Origin: Amantichitinum ursilacus | GTDB lineage: Bacteria; Pseudomonadota; Gammaproteobacteria; Burkholderiales; Chitinibacteraceae | Direction of reading: 5' to 3' | DNA: 64,000 nucleotides | Assembly (NCBI RefSeq): GCF_001294205.1 | Contig: NZ_LAQT01000002.1 | Location: forward strand, 186,001 to 250,000 | Shown here: in pieces, positions 21,246 to 29,920 of the stretch | Position numbering within the stretch: position 1 is the stretch's first letter | Layout of the letters: every line of letters begins with the position of its first letter | Notes under the pieces: model-generated | Told to the model about the DNA's origin: nothing | Seen by the model: only the letters and a program-made list of their open reading frames with translations | The model's database searches: none | Position numbers and translations under genes: made by a program

Positions 21246-21557
21246 ATGGTGAGCCTGGTCTTCGCGCTGTTCGATTCAGTTGAGTTAATTGCCGCTCTTG
21301 CTTTGTTGTGGGCTCAGTATGCTTTTTATTTCTGCGCGATCAACTCAAGAGCCGACGGTGGCTACGTAGGGTTTGAGGCCTACACTGCCCGTATTCGTTC
21401 GAATGGTAGTGTTTCTGATCTCCGAACAGCGGAGATGACGTTGCATAGCTTGGGTTGGAATTATGGCCAGCTTGTAGCGCTAAACAACCAAATGCAGGCA
21501 GACTGTCAGGGTGTCGTGGTTAACGGGGCTCCCCCGCTGATTCCTCAAGCTAGCTGA
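21246..21557 (+). CDS. Hypothetical small protein with an N-terminal membrane helix
   Basis: This is a possible gene of 103 codons from ATG 21246 (a TTG lies one codon earlier). A hydrophobic stretch (LVFALFDSVELIAALALLWA) could be one membrane helix. The rest is soluble and I do not recognise it. No clear ribosome binding site is seen. It is divergent from the DUF2971 gene and in the same direction as the metallopeptidase gene that follows after 125 bases. Confidence 0.4.
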   Translation: MVSLVFALFDSVELIAALALLWAQYAFYFCAINSRADGGYVGFEAYTARIRSNGSVSDLRTAEMTLHSLGWNYGQLVALNNQMQADCQGVVVNGAPPLIPQAS

Positions 21558-21682
21558 CAATCACGCTCACCGGTGAATCGTAATCAACGGGTGCGGCAAC
21601 GGGCTTTCATTGCTCCATACGCAGTGACCTATCCGGGATTACCGGTAAACTTGTCTAATCCGACTCTACAGAATGGCAAGAT

Positions 21683-22831
21683 ATGAAGATTGATCTTGTG
21701 TTGATCTCATCTCGGCTGGCGGAAGCGCGCCGACTTCAATCGGTTGAGCTGGTTGAGGCCGCTGCACAAACCGGAATCGCAACCGAACGGCTCGCAAGCA
21801 TAGAAGCGGGAGCGCAGGTTCCCTCTGGTGATGAACTTCTGATTCTTGCCAACTACTACGCGAGAGACTTTCGGGATTTTGTTGATCCCAATCGCCCGGA
21901 GCCATTCAAGCAAACCGATATTCTATATCGTAGATTCGGGCCAGCATTTACCGGCAGTGATCGGCGATCAATTCAGGAATTTTTGTTTCTCTGCGAGATA
22001 GAAGCCAGTCTTGAAAAAGAGCTGGGGCGCACGCCAATTCCATTTAGCTTCACGCCGACCGGCACTTTCTTTAAACAGCAAGGGGAACAGGCTGCGCACG
22101 CTCTGCGGCAACGGTTGGGGTATACCTCGAAAAAGATTCAACTGGATATTTACTCGGATTTTCGAAGTATCGGATTGCACGTTTTTCGGCGTCGATTGGC
22201 CAACTCCGAAATTTCCGGTCTTTACATCGAGCATCCCATCGCTGGTCATTGCATCTTGGTCAATTATGAAGAGGACATCTACCGCCAACGGTTTTCGGTG
22301 AGCCATGAAGCTGCACACGCTATATTTGATTCCGCCGAGGCTGCCAGTGTCAGTTACCAGAGTAGTAGCTCCAACTACGATAGGAAGGACCGCAAAGAGA
22401 TACGAGCGAATCGATTTGCATCGTGTTATCTGATGCCACCTGAGCTGTTACCCAGCATTAAGATCTGGGATACGGGACTGGCCCAGCATTGGGCAAAAAA
22501 CTTCAAGGTCAGTACGGAAGCCTTGTCGTATGCACTCCTGGAGGCTCGGCTTGTTGATCAGGATGCCGCAAAATTAATCCGTTCTGTACGAGTGCCGATG
22601 GCTGAAAAGATTGACCCCGAAGCTCCTGACTACCTAAATGCCACTCAAATGCGCCGACGCCAGCAGCTTTTGGAGCGTGGCTTGTCTGATTACTATGTGG
22701 GGCTTTGTTTCGAGGCTCACAATCGAGGATTGATTTCGGCGGGCCGTTTAGGCGAGGCCCTGCTTTCGGATCACAAGGAAACTAGAGAGATCTCTGTTCT
22801 TTACGGTCGGAGCATCGTTCATGAGCTTTGA
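21683..22831 (+). CDS. XRE-type HTH and ImmA/IrrE-like metallopeptidase
   Basis: This is a 382-residue protein. The N-terminal 70 residues look like a Cro/XRE helix-turn-helix (RLAEARRLQSVELVEAAAQ, ERLASIEAGAQVPSGDELLILANYY). The middle has the zinc peptidase motif HEAAH at 208-212 followed by a conserved downstream region with NRFASCYLMPPELL, typical of ImmA/IrrE (DUF955) proteins. Known relatives cleave repressors or antitoxins. The stop overlaps the start of the next gene by 11 bases, so the two products are probably made together. The pair resembles a regulator/protease with a PIN effector, as found in defence and toxin-antitoxin loci. Confidence 0.85.
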   Translation: MKIDLVLISSRLAEARRLQSVELVEAAAQTGIATERLASIEAGAQVPSGDELLILANYYARDFRDFVDPNRPEPFKQTDILYRRFGPAFTGSDRRSIQEFLFLCEIEASLEKELGRTPIPFSFTPTGTFFKQQGEQAAHALRQRLGYTSKKIQLDIYSDFRSIGLHVFRRRLANSEISGLYIEHPIAGHCILVNYEEDIYRQRFSVSHEAAHAIFDSAEAASVSYQSSSSNYDRKDRKEIRANRFASCYLMPPELLPSIKIWDTGLAQHWAKNFKVSTEALSYALLEARLVDQDAAKLIRSVRVPMAEKIDPEAPDYLNATQMRRRQQLLERGLSDYYVGLCFEAHNRGLISAGRLGEALLSDHKETREISVLYGRSIVHEL

Positions 22832-23414
22832 TCCGGCAAAATTTGCGACTGTCTCGGTGGTAGATACTTGTGCGGTCTGGAATATGTTGTCTTCGTTGCG
22901 TCTGAATGAAGCCGCTGCTCAAGCAAAACTGCATTTCTGTATTACGCCGGTTGTTTTGTATGAGTGTCTGCAGCGGCCTCGTCCAAACGTTACACCTGAA
23001 CAGAAAGTACTAATGGATCGTCTGATCTCCAATCGGGAGAGGGGAAGATTTCCGATTCAGGAATGCAGTTTGGATGATTTGCTCGCAATCTCTGAAAAAG
23101 CGCCTGGCAAACTTGGTTCGGGCGAGCTGTCATGCATTGCCACTGCTTATGGTATCCGTAGTATTGCGGTAATGACAGACGAGAAGCTCGCCAGAACATA
23201 TGCTCAGAACGTGTTGGGTTTGCCAATTGAGACTACCCCTCGGCTTTACGGTTACCTGCACTTTCATATGCGTTTGGGACACGCGGACCATGCTGAAGTT
23301 ATCAAGGAGCATGAGCGATTCGAGTCGCGACCTTTGACAGCCTTCTTTAATCAAACATTCGATGAGGCAATGCGCTGTCGACTAATGTTGGCAACGAAAG
23401 CTTCTCCGAAATAA
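22821..23414 (+). CDS. PIN-like domain protein (putative ribonuclease)
   Basis: This is a 197-residue protein with PIN-fold acidic residues in the expected order: Asp15 in VVDTCAVWNML, Glu49 in LYECL, Glu102 in GSGELSCIATAYG, and Asp120 in MTDEK. PIN proteins are Mg-dependent RNases and often toxins. It overlaps the upstream XRE/ImmA-IrrE gene by 11 bases. The C-terminal 60 residues have no feature I recognise. The combination suggests a regulated RNase module, but whether it acts in phage defence, stress or stabilisation of the island is open. Confidence 0.72.
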   Translation: MSFDPAKFATVSVVDTCAVWNMLSSLRLNEAAAQAKLHFCITPVVLYECLQRPRPNVTPEQKVLMDRLISNRERGRFPIQECSLDDLLAISEKAPGKLGSGELSCIATAYGIRSIAVMTDEKLARTYAQNVLGLPIETTPRLYGYLHFHMRLGHADHAEVIKEHERFESRPLTAFFNQTFDEAMRCRLMLATKASPK

Positions 23415-23507
23415 CCGAGCGAGATCAACGACGGTATTCGTCGCGCTTGCGCCTCAATGGCTGCACTGTTATATGGGCTCGGAGCATCCGATTGGTGTTT
23501 TCTAGGA

Positions 23508-23738
23508 TTATTTGAAAAGGCCCTTGAGCATCTTTGCGATTTCATTGTTTGCATACTCGACTGCTAATGCTTTTCCTTCCTCGAGCCCAACCTCCATCAA
23601 AGAGTCGTAGTCATTAAACTCGCCACACTCTTGGCACTTGAGCATGTCTCCAGATTGATGCGTTTTTTCTGTATCGCCCTTTAGATCGCAACCGCAAAAT
23701 AGACATTTCAGTGTGATTTTAAATTGCTTGTCTTCCAT
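23508..23738 (-). CDS. Small zinc-ribbon protein
   Basis: This is a 76-residue protein with two CxxC pairs: CLFCGC near residue 12 and CQECG near 35, forming a likely zinc ribbon. The C-terminal helix is amphipathic (AVEYANNEIAKMLKGLFK). Its start overlaps the stop of the upstream gene (taATG), so it is translationally coupled. I do not recognise the family. It is convergent with the PIN gene. Confidence 0.7.
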   Translation of the reverse strand: MEDKQFKITLKCLFCGCDLKGDTEKTHQSGDMLKCQECGEFNDYDSLMEVGLEEGKALAVEYANNEIAKMLKGLFK

Positions 23739-24142
23739 TACTTTGTTCCCAAGAATTTAGAAGCGAATGTGGCCACAGCGATGAGAAAACCAAAAAATAT
23801 AAATAAGCCCTTGTGATCTTCGATGTAATCAGAGCATTTTTTGAGGCAACTACGCGATGCTTTGATTTCTTCAGCTCGTGCTTTCGAGCGTGCGGCACCT
23901 ACACCTTTAAGCGTGATGCCAAGATGTCTTAATCTTTTGCCCAATGAGCGATGTTCTATCCACTCATTTGCTATGCACTTATCTGCCGCCTTCTCTAGGT
24001 CGGTAATGGAATAGGCAGTCCCATATTTCGAATTGATCTCATCAGCCAACGCTTGGTCAACATCGAAGGTAACTAGCTTTGCGGTAACGCCATTGGTTTC
24101 CATGTAGTCAATGATGTTGGTGAGGATCTTGAATTCGGGCAC
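23738..24142 (-). CDS. Hypothetical protein with C-terminal membrane anchor
   Basis: This is a 134-residue protein. Residues 1-80 resemble a winged-helix-like or small alpha/beta domain (YSITDLEKAADKCIANEW, LGITLKGVGAARSKA). A Lys-rich linker follows, then one transmembrane helix near the C-terminus (GLFIFFGFLIAVATFASKFLG), which would leave the soluble domain in the cytoplasm. It is coupled to the zinc-ribbon gene downstream. Function is unknown. Confidence 0.65.
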   Translation of the reverse strand: MPEFKILTNIIDYMETNGVTAKLVTFDVDQALADEINSKYGTAYSITDLEKAADKCIANEWIEHRSLGKRLRHLGITLKGVGAARSKARAEEIKASRSCLKKCSDYIEDHKGLFIFFGFLIAVATFASKFLGTK

Positions 24143-24399
24143 AGAGGCTCCTTGGACCTAATGTTTGAACTAACGGTAGTGCTGAGCGGTATCCGACCTT
24201 GCGAGACGTTGGATGCCTTTATTTTGGACTCACACGGAAGATACTGCGCTAAGAGCAACGATTAAAGTGGTGGTCGTTTCGTGGGTGAAAAATGACGCTC
24301 ACACTTCGGTCCTTTCAGGCGTTCCGTGGGAGTTCTGCTTGCTGTAAGGTACAGCGGCTTCTTGAGAAGTAGGTGATCGCTAGTTTGCGGCCCAGGGCA

Positions 24400-24830
24400 G
24401 ATCATCCTGAGTGTGCTCAGGAAGCTGGCCTTGGTAGCTGATTCGGCGTTTTGCATTTTCAGCCAACCATTTTTCTCGCGTCGGCAGACCAGGCGCATCC
24501 GGGCGAGGACGAAACGCACCATGTCGCCTCGCTCCGAAACGATCCACAACTTCCAATCGCCGCTCGCCGCGTTATCACGAAGCGCGATGACCCATCAGTG
24601 AGTGATGGGTGCGAGAAGTCGATGTGGCGCGTCTCTTCCACCAAACTTGCTTTAATTGCCTCCAAGCCTCCGACCCGGCCGCTAAGATCATGCATGTCGC
24701 AGGTTGCGTCGCCCGCGAAGACGCTGCCGAACCCCTCCGGGGCGCCAGCCCCGGTCGATGCAGGCGACATAACGGGCTGCCAACTGCCGGACATGTTCGA
24801 TGTCCAGCAGCGCCGAAATGTCGGGCAATT
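24400..24830 (-). pseudogene. NTF2-like (SnoaL-type) gene, frameshifted
   Basis: On the minus strand three reading frames in succession carry parts of what looks like one NTF2-like protein. The first has DIEHVRQLAARYVACIDRG (to about 24755). The second has GFGSVFAGDATCDMHDLSGR and HIDFSHPSLTD (about 24590-24740). The third has WKLWIVSERGDMVRFVLAR (about 24490-24550). These segments match the usual order in SnoaL-like polyketide-cyclase or dehydratase relatives. At least two frameshifts separate them. It lies just downstream of the FAD monooxygenase, a frequent neighbour of such proteins. Confidence 0.5.
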
Positions 24831-24855
24831 ACGTGGCGAAGAGACGACCCCTATA

Positions 24856-26391
24856 TCAAGCCCTTGCCGCGATGAGCTGATCGATCGCGTCTTGCGCGAC
24901 GGCGTCCGGCTGCGCGTCTGAGCGCCAGGCGATCACCCCATCCGGGCGGACCAGCGTGGCGCCAGCGTCCTTGATGTCGAATACAGCTGCGAAGGGCTGC
25001 TCGTCCGGAAAGACGAAGTCTTGTCCGACCAGGACGGAGACCACCTGCAGACGCTGCGCCAGCTCGATCCATGCGCGATTGGCGGACAACAGCACGTAGG
25101 CCTTGCCGAACAGGTCAAGCGTCGAGCGTGTCCCGCTCGCTCCCTGCTCCCACACGTGCGGAGCCCGCGTGCCGGGTTGGCCGGCCCATTCCTTGGGCGT
25201 TGCCGCCGCCGGCAGTTCCGGACCCGCGCCGACGACGGCCATCGACCGATTTAGCTGGCCGAACTCCATCGCATCGTTAGCAAGCAACGGCTCAGGCTTG
25301 AATGTCGCGGGGGCCCACTTCGCATAGTCGGGGCGCGAGAAGGTTTGCTGATGCCGCAGCCACCCGATCGCATGACGTTCGGCGTGGTAAGTGTCGAGGA
25401 GCCGGTCGGCGGCCATTCCCTGCAGAACTGCAGCCAATTTCCACGAGAGATTCCAGACATCGTCGATGCCGGTATTCGCGCCGAAGCCGCCTCGGGTCGG
25501 TGGCAGTTGGTGTGCGGCGTCGCCTGCCAGGAACACGCGTCCCTCGCGGTAGCGATCGGCGATACGACCGGCGAGTTCCCAGCGACCCGTCGTGATGATC
25601 TCGAACGGCAGTTCACGGCCAAGCGCTCTGAGCACCGCTTCTTTGAGCTCGTCCGTGTCACGCTCTTGATCGTCGTCGAACATCAGCACCCAGCGACCGT
25701 CCCCGTAGGTGGTGAGAAACGCATTGAATCCTGCCTGCTTGATCTCGAACTGCTGTGCGCCACGATCCAGCACGGCGTCAGCATCCGGGCAGTGAAACAA
25801 CACGCTGCGCAATGTTCGCAGATGACCGACGCCACTCCGTGAGATGCCGAGACCGTCGCGGATCGTGCTATTGGCGCCGTCGCAGGCGATCACCCAATCT
25901 GCAGTGATTATCTCTTCAGCGCCGTCATTGCGGTTGCGCACCGTCGCCGTCGCACGCGCGTCGTCCTGAATCAAGGAGATCAGTTCGACACCGAGGTTCA
26001 TCTCTGCGCCAGCCTCGAGCGCCGCTGCGCGCAGGATGGGCTCTAACTTGTCTTGTGCGATCGCCGCACCCGTGCAGGGCGACAGAGCTGCGCTGCGCTG
26101 GGCTGGTTCGCCGGGCGTCCACTCAGTTTCCGCAATCCAGTCGCCGAACAGCGTCGCGACAGTCACGCGGCGGAGGCGGGCGCCAGGATCGGCCTGCGGG
26201 ATGCGATCAGCGATGCCGCAGGCGCGGTAGTGTTCCAACGTAGTTTCGGTGAAGCCCATGGCACGCGGATGAGAGGCGCTGCCGCGATGCTTGTCGATCA
26301 GAAGATGGGGGACGCCGTGATGGCGCAGAAACAGGGAAGCGGATAAGCCGACGAGGCTTCCGCCGACGATAAGAACAGGTACATGGCGCAT
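24856..26391 (-). CDS. FAD-dependent aromatic-type monooxygenase
   Basis: This is a 511-residue flavoprotein hydroxylase from ATG 26391, chosen because it opens with the dinucleotide fold (VPVLIVGGSLVGLSASLFL) and follows aaagga. The open frame extends another 70 codons upstream without family features. Other landmarks are the DG motif (VIACDGANSTIRDGL), the GD motif (VFLAGDAAHQLPPTRGGFG), and a C-terminal thioredoxin-like domain. It belongs to the group of phenol or polyketide hydroxylases and rifampicin monooxygenases. The substrate cannot be told. It runs toward the decayed NTF2-like gene, so a former two-gene catabolic or tailoring unit is likely. Confidence 0.88.
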   Translation of the reverse strand: MRHVPVLIVGGSLVGLSASLFLRHHGVPHLLIDKHRGSASHPRAMGFTETTLEHYRACGIADRIPQADPGARLRRVTVATLFGDWIAETEWTPGEPAQRSAALSPCTGAAIAQDKLEPILRAAALEAGAEMNLGVELISLIQDDARATATVRNRNDGAEEIITADWVIACDGANSTIRDGLGISRSGVGHLRTLRSVLFHCPDADAVLDRGAQQFEIKQAGFNAFLTTYGDGRWVLMFDDDQERDTDELKEAVLRALGRELPFEIITTGRWELAGRIADRYREGRVFLAGDAAHQLPPTRGGFGANTGIDDVWNLSWKLAAVLQGMAADRLLDTYHAERHAIGWLRHQQTFSRPDYAKWAPATFKPEPLLANDAMEFGQLNRSMAVVGAGPELPAAATPKEWAGQPGTRAPHVWEQGASGTRSTLDLFGKAYVLLSANRAWIELAQRLQVVSVLVGQDFVFPDEQPFAAVFDIKDAGATLVRPDGVIAWRSDAQPDAVAQDAIDQLIAARA

Positions 26392-27004
26392 GGTGAGCGT
26401 CCTTTGGTCAAAATGCCGAGGCAACGGCGCAAGGACGATTGTCGAACCAGCCCGTAAGGACGAGGCGGTAGCCACGATGGCTGCGTAACCTGATCTACGG
26501 GAGGAAGGCAAGCGTCCACCCGTCGTGGTCCGCGGCCCAACAGGGGCTGGAATTGAGCCTGGCGCTGAAGGCCAAGCCGACCGGGGCTCACCACGCCGGT
26601 CCACCTTTTTCGACGGCGCAAGCTTAAAAGATTATTCACCACTCTTCAAGGTAGGGCTGCGGCCCCCCAAGGGTCGTTAGGCGCCGACAGGCGAGCGCCC
26701 CAGCCGTAGTGATCAGGCGCATGACAAGCGCCACTGGCACAAATCATCTGGAACTTCGTCGGGAGTCGAAACCCAACGCCTGATGATGTATTCAAGCCAG
26801 GAATTTTTTGTTTTTGCGTAATATCAGGCGGCCAATTTTATTGGCGGGCAAATCGTGTTCCATGGCACGCGTCGAAATCCAGACCATGCGACTGATAACG
26901 GGCCTTATTGCCGAACCGCTACGGGCTTTGTTTATTCCGAGCGTGCCAAATCTGGTACCAAAAGCACTGCAGTGGGACCGCTTGAATGGAGATGTCAGTT
27001 CACG
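26392..27004. other. Intergenic region, no gene identified
   Basis: These 613 bases lie between the FAD monooxygenase start and the next plus-strand gene. Open frames exist on both strands but none has a recognisable product or good start. The promoter of the monooxygenase must lie in the left part. The right part (about 26800-27000) is lower in GC and may hold remnants. Confidence 0.5.
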
Positions 27005-27295
27005 ATGGACAAATTTCGAGTTGACTTTAATGAGATGGTTGAGCCGGATCTGGTGCTTTTTTCCGTGACGGATACCAAAATAAATGACCACGGAATGCCC
27101 GTCACGGTAGGGGCAGGAATGGAAGTGTATTTATTCATGCCGGATTCGAATGATTTGGGGGAGCCTGAAGACCTCGTTGCCACCGGGCGAATTGAAATCA
27201 ATTCGATCCCAGGCTGGGGAAGCGATGTCAAATGGTGTTGCCGTATTGATTCGAAAGGCATAAGTCATCTGTCGGATGGGGACCAGATCGAGTAG
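27005..27295 (+). CDS. Conserved hypothetical protein
   Basis: This is a 96-residue acidic cytoplasmic protein from ATG 27005 (MDKFRVDFNEMVEPDLVLFS). The frame is open back to 26855, so the start is uncertain. It contains a beta-rich core ending in WGSDVKWCCRIDSKGISH. I recall short conserved hypotheticals of this type in accessory regions, sometimes next to toxin or immunity genes, but cannot name a family. Function is unknown. Confidence 0.55.
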   Translation: MDKFRVDFNEMVEPDLVLFSVTDTKINDHGMPVTVGAGMEVYLFMPDSNDLGEPEDLVATGRIEINSIPGWGSDVKWCCRIDSKGISHLSDGDQIE

Positions 27296-27690
27296 TTATG
27301 TGTTCGGCGCAAAGCTTCGATCTGGGCGATGCGTAATGCAGTTTGTATTGCGCTGAAGCTCCACGTCCGCGTCGAACGCGTTCAACGTATTGCCTCACGC
27401 CCCTGCCCGGTCACGCGGCGGCTGGGTGCTCCGCTTCCCATAGAGCGTGCACATGGACAGCTTCCATGGGTGACATAAACGCAAAGGCGGTTAATGCGGG
27501 CGGCCGCCGCTGCGTATACAGCAAGTCGCTTCTGAAAGTCGGTGAGCAAGCCAGGTTCACACATTGCCTAAGCCATCTGGCCGAGTCAGACAGTCTTTTG
27601 ACAGAATAATAATAATTTCATGAAAGCGTAAGTAACCCGCTCGAACAGGCCGGTTACTCGGCGTCTACTTGACAGAGTGTGAGGTGAGAA
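27296..27690. other. Intergenic region before the first PEP-CTERM gene
   Basis: No supported gene is present in these 395 bases. A possible plus-strand frame of 88 codons has a composition typical of chance frames. The right end carries the promoter and ribosome binding site (gaggtgag) of the next gene. Confidence 0.5.
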
Positions 27691-28242
27691 ATGCGTAAAA
27701 CGATTCTTTCGGCCGCTTTTGTCGGCGGTCTTTTGCTGTCTGGGTTCGCGAATGCTACGGTGTCTGGAGAAATTGATGGCGCAGAATGGGGTGCGTGGGA
27801 AACCCTTTACAATTATGAGGATGGCGATTACGGCTCCTATCAAGGTTACGACTATGCGCTTAATCTTTCGGATGCAGCGCCCGGTTATAACGTCACGATT
27901 AACTACCAAAGCCAGCCTTTGGGTTATCCCGATAATCAGGTCATTGATGGATTCGAGATTGAACAGTTAATTACGGTTTATCCCCCCGGCTATCCGGACG
28001 GAGTCCAGGTGATAGGTGGGTTTTACCAGATCTATGACGCAAGCGGATTTTCTGGTTCATTTACACAGTTTCTGAATCCTGGCACTTATCTGGTCCTTGT
28101 TGATACCCATAAGCCTACCTTTGGCAAGCTGATGTTGAACAATTCGATTGCCGCTGTGCCAGAACCAGAGACATGGGCGCTTTGGGGAATCGGTGCAATT
28201 GCGCTCATCGCACGCAATACGTCACGCAAAAAGCTTCGTTAA
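27691..28242 (+). CDS. PEP-CTERM sorted exported protein
   Basis: This is a 183-residue protein with a Sec signal peptide (MRKTILSAAFVGGLLLSGFANA, cleavage expected near 22). The mature part is Tyr/Gly/Asp-rich. The C-terminal sorting signal is VPEPETWALWGIGAIALIA followed by basic residues. PEP-CTERM proteins are handled by exosortase and displayed on or outside the outer membrane, often together with exopolysaccharide. The exosortase is not in this window. A terminator follows directly. Confidence 0.88.
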   Translation: MRKTILSAAFVGGLLLSGFANATVSGEIDGAEWGAWETLYNYEDGDYGSYQGYDYALNLSDAAPGYNVTINYQSQPLGYPDNQVIDGFEIEQLITVYPPGYPDGVQVIGGFYQIYDASGFSGSFTQFLNPGTYLVLVDTHKPTFGKLMLNNSIAAVPEPETWALWGIGAIALIARNTSRKKLR

Positions 28243-28250
28243 CAGCGTAG

Positions 28251-28287
28251 AAAAAGGCCAAACATCGAACCGATGCTTGGCCTTTTT
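28251..28287 (+). terminator. Rho-independent terminator of the PEP-CTERM gene
   Basis: AAAAAGGCCAA (28251-28261) pairs perfectly with TTGGCCTTTTT (28277-28287). The T run forms the end of the stem, so the element may work in both directions. Confidence 0.88.
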
Positions 28288-28467
28288 CATGGCTTGACGG
28301 TGATTTAGCAGGGCGGGCCTATAAGGACCCGTGCAATTCATTCAAGAACAAATCACTGGCTTTGTAGGAAAGGCGAGAAGGCTTATAGTAGGGATCTGCT
28401 AACCCATATATGTTTCGCAGGTTTTTGATATCTTTCGTACCCTTCATCCTGTAGACCCGTTGTAACC

Positions 28468-29496
28468 ATGGAGACTAAGCGCTTGACTCGAGGCATGTTC
28501 AACTTCATACAAGGTGAACCTGTTTACAGAGAGTCGCCCAAAGACTGGCATGTAGAATTAACCCATTCCACATGTGTGTGGTATGACCTTCTGCTTAATC
28601 CGCATGAGAACTTCGATACGAGGCAACAAATAACGGATTACTTAAAAGGTCTGCAATCAATTGTTGAGAGCCAACTCGACAAACGCTTCATATACTTCCT
28701 CGCCGCAAGAACGAAGCTACGATTTTGTACGTCAAAAAATCCAAGATACTCCTTTCTTGGTAACGCCCTTGTTTTCTATATTGAAGTGGGACGAGAGAGG
28801 ATACGGAGGAAGCTCGTCACAAAATTGTTCGACGCGCAAACTCTAAAGCCGATCAGGCCGCCAGTTGAAATCTCTGATCGCTTTATTACGTTTCATTACA
28901 CACCAACCCGTAAGGTGTCTATGTCGATTCACGACTTTCTGCAAAGCAGCGCAATTGAATTAGGCATAAACACAGAAATTCATTACATAGGCTACACCAA
29001 GAATCCATCGGAGCGTCCAATCAATGGGGCGCATCGCGGTCTGTCTGACATGCTGTACCGGGTTTCTACCGAAGAGTACGACTTTTTTATTTTCTATAAT
29101 TTATTCAAAGTGTTGTCCATTGGAATGAGTCCATCCACTGCGTTCAATTTCTGCTTCGCAAATTCAATGCTCGATGAAATAAACGTAGATGAGGAGGGGC
29201 GTATCATCGAGAAAGCACTGATCAAATATTTCAGCACTGAGACTCAAGAGCTAAATAAGAAGAACGAAGAATCTGAACTAGAAAATAGTCTGGAGCGACT
29301 GGGGATGAAAAACAATATCGGCTCTGTTTGCGTCCATATTGAGATGGAAGAACCACACGAGCTATACAGATTCTTCTCTCGTTCAGTAAAACCATCCGAT
29401 AGGCATATTTTTACTTGCCGAATTGCAGGTAGTGGTGCCGAGATTATCGAGGGCTCAAAATTCTCGGCGCCTGCTACAAGTGGGGGAAATGCATGA
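28468..29496 (+). CDS. Unknown protein with a GIY-YIG-like nuclease signature
   Basis: This is a 342-residue protein of lower GC than the core genes. The N-terminal 160 residues are unfamiliar. Residues 171-190 read IHYIGYTKNPSERPINGAHR, which matches the second GIY-YIG core motif with the catalytic Arg (Arg183) and a following His (His189). Further on, IEKALIKYF (Glu248) resembles the late catalytic Glu with its ALI-YF context. This suggests a GIY-YIG endonuclease-like domain in the C-terminal half, without a clear first GIY tripeptide. The tail (260-342) is acidic and probably flexible. It could be a mobile-element or defence nuclease. The link is by motif only. Confidence 0.55.
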   Translation: METKRLTRGMFNFIQGEPVYRESPKDWHVELTHSTCVWYDLLLNPHENFDTRQQITDYLKGLQSIVESQLDKRFIYFLAARTKLRFCTSKNPRYSFLGNALVFYIEVGRERIRRKLVTKLFDAQTLKPIRPPVEISDRFITFHYTPTRKVSMSIHDFLQSSAIELGINTEIHYIGYTKNPSERPINGAHRGLSDMLYRVSTEEYDFFIFYNLFKVLSIGMSPSTAFNFCFANSMLDEINVDEEGRIIEKALIKYFSTETQELNKKNEESELENSLERLGMKNNIGSVCVHIEMEEPHELYRFFSRSVKPSDRHIFTCRIAGSGAEIIEGSKFSAPATSGGNA

Positions 29497-29556
29497 AATC
29501 CGGCATGATTGGTGGCCTACGTGCATCCCGCTTACTCTCGGACAAGGAACGGCTAT

Positions 29557-29916
29557 ATGGATTTTGCTATGGACAAAGTTCTTTTCGAAATACAGGCGGA
29601 GGTGTGCGCACGGTATGGTTCGCCGTTCGTGCCGGCGCCTTCGAAATTAAAAGTCGGCATTTCAAAAAACGTTAGAGACGGTGTCCGGCCTCTGAATGGG
29701 ATGAGGATTAACCCCGAGGACGGTACATCAGGTTGGTTTATCTGGGCCGGCGAAGAGCGGTCAGACGCTGCTGATTTTTTTATTCCTTTGCATATTGAAC
29801 ACTTGATCGAATGGGCTCCTCTCGTCATTCCATATCTTGCGTTATCGCCGGGGTGGAGGTTTTTGGTAACGGAAGCAGTTGAGGATGTGTGGCGCGATCC
29901 GCTGTTGCGTTTGTGA
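29557..29916 (+). CDS. Imm33-like immunity protein
   Basis: This is a 119-residue protein from ATG 29557, which follows aagga by nine bases. An upstream in-frame start at 29509 has no ribosome binding site. The sequence has the pattern I associate with Imm33-domain proteins: a KVGIS strand, a PLNGMR segment, GTSGWFIWAGEE, FFIPLHIEHL and SPGWRFLV. Such proteins often accompany polymorphic toxins, but no toxin with a recognisable delivery domain lies next to it. The neighbour upstream is the GIY-YIG-like protein (60 bases away). An orphan immunity gene acquired from elsewhere is possible. Confidence 0.6.
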   Translation: MDFAMDKVLFEIQAEVCARYGSPFVPAPSKLKVGISKNVRDGVRPLNGMRINPEDGTSGWFIWAGEERSDAADFFIPLHIEHLIEWAPLVIPYLALSPGWRFLVTEAVEDVWRDPLLRL

Positions 29917-29920
29917 GTGT

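Noticed and set aside
20144-24850. Integrase, attachment repeat or CRISPR array for the island
   Set aside because: No recombinase-like frame, no second copy of the tRNA 3' end and no regularly spaced repeats were found by eye.
27343-27609. Plus-strand frame of 88 codons
   Set aside because: It has a composition like random GC-rich sequence, with no ribosome binding site or family.
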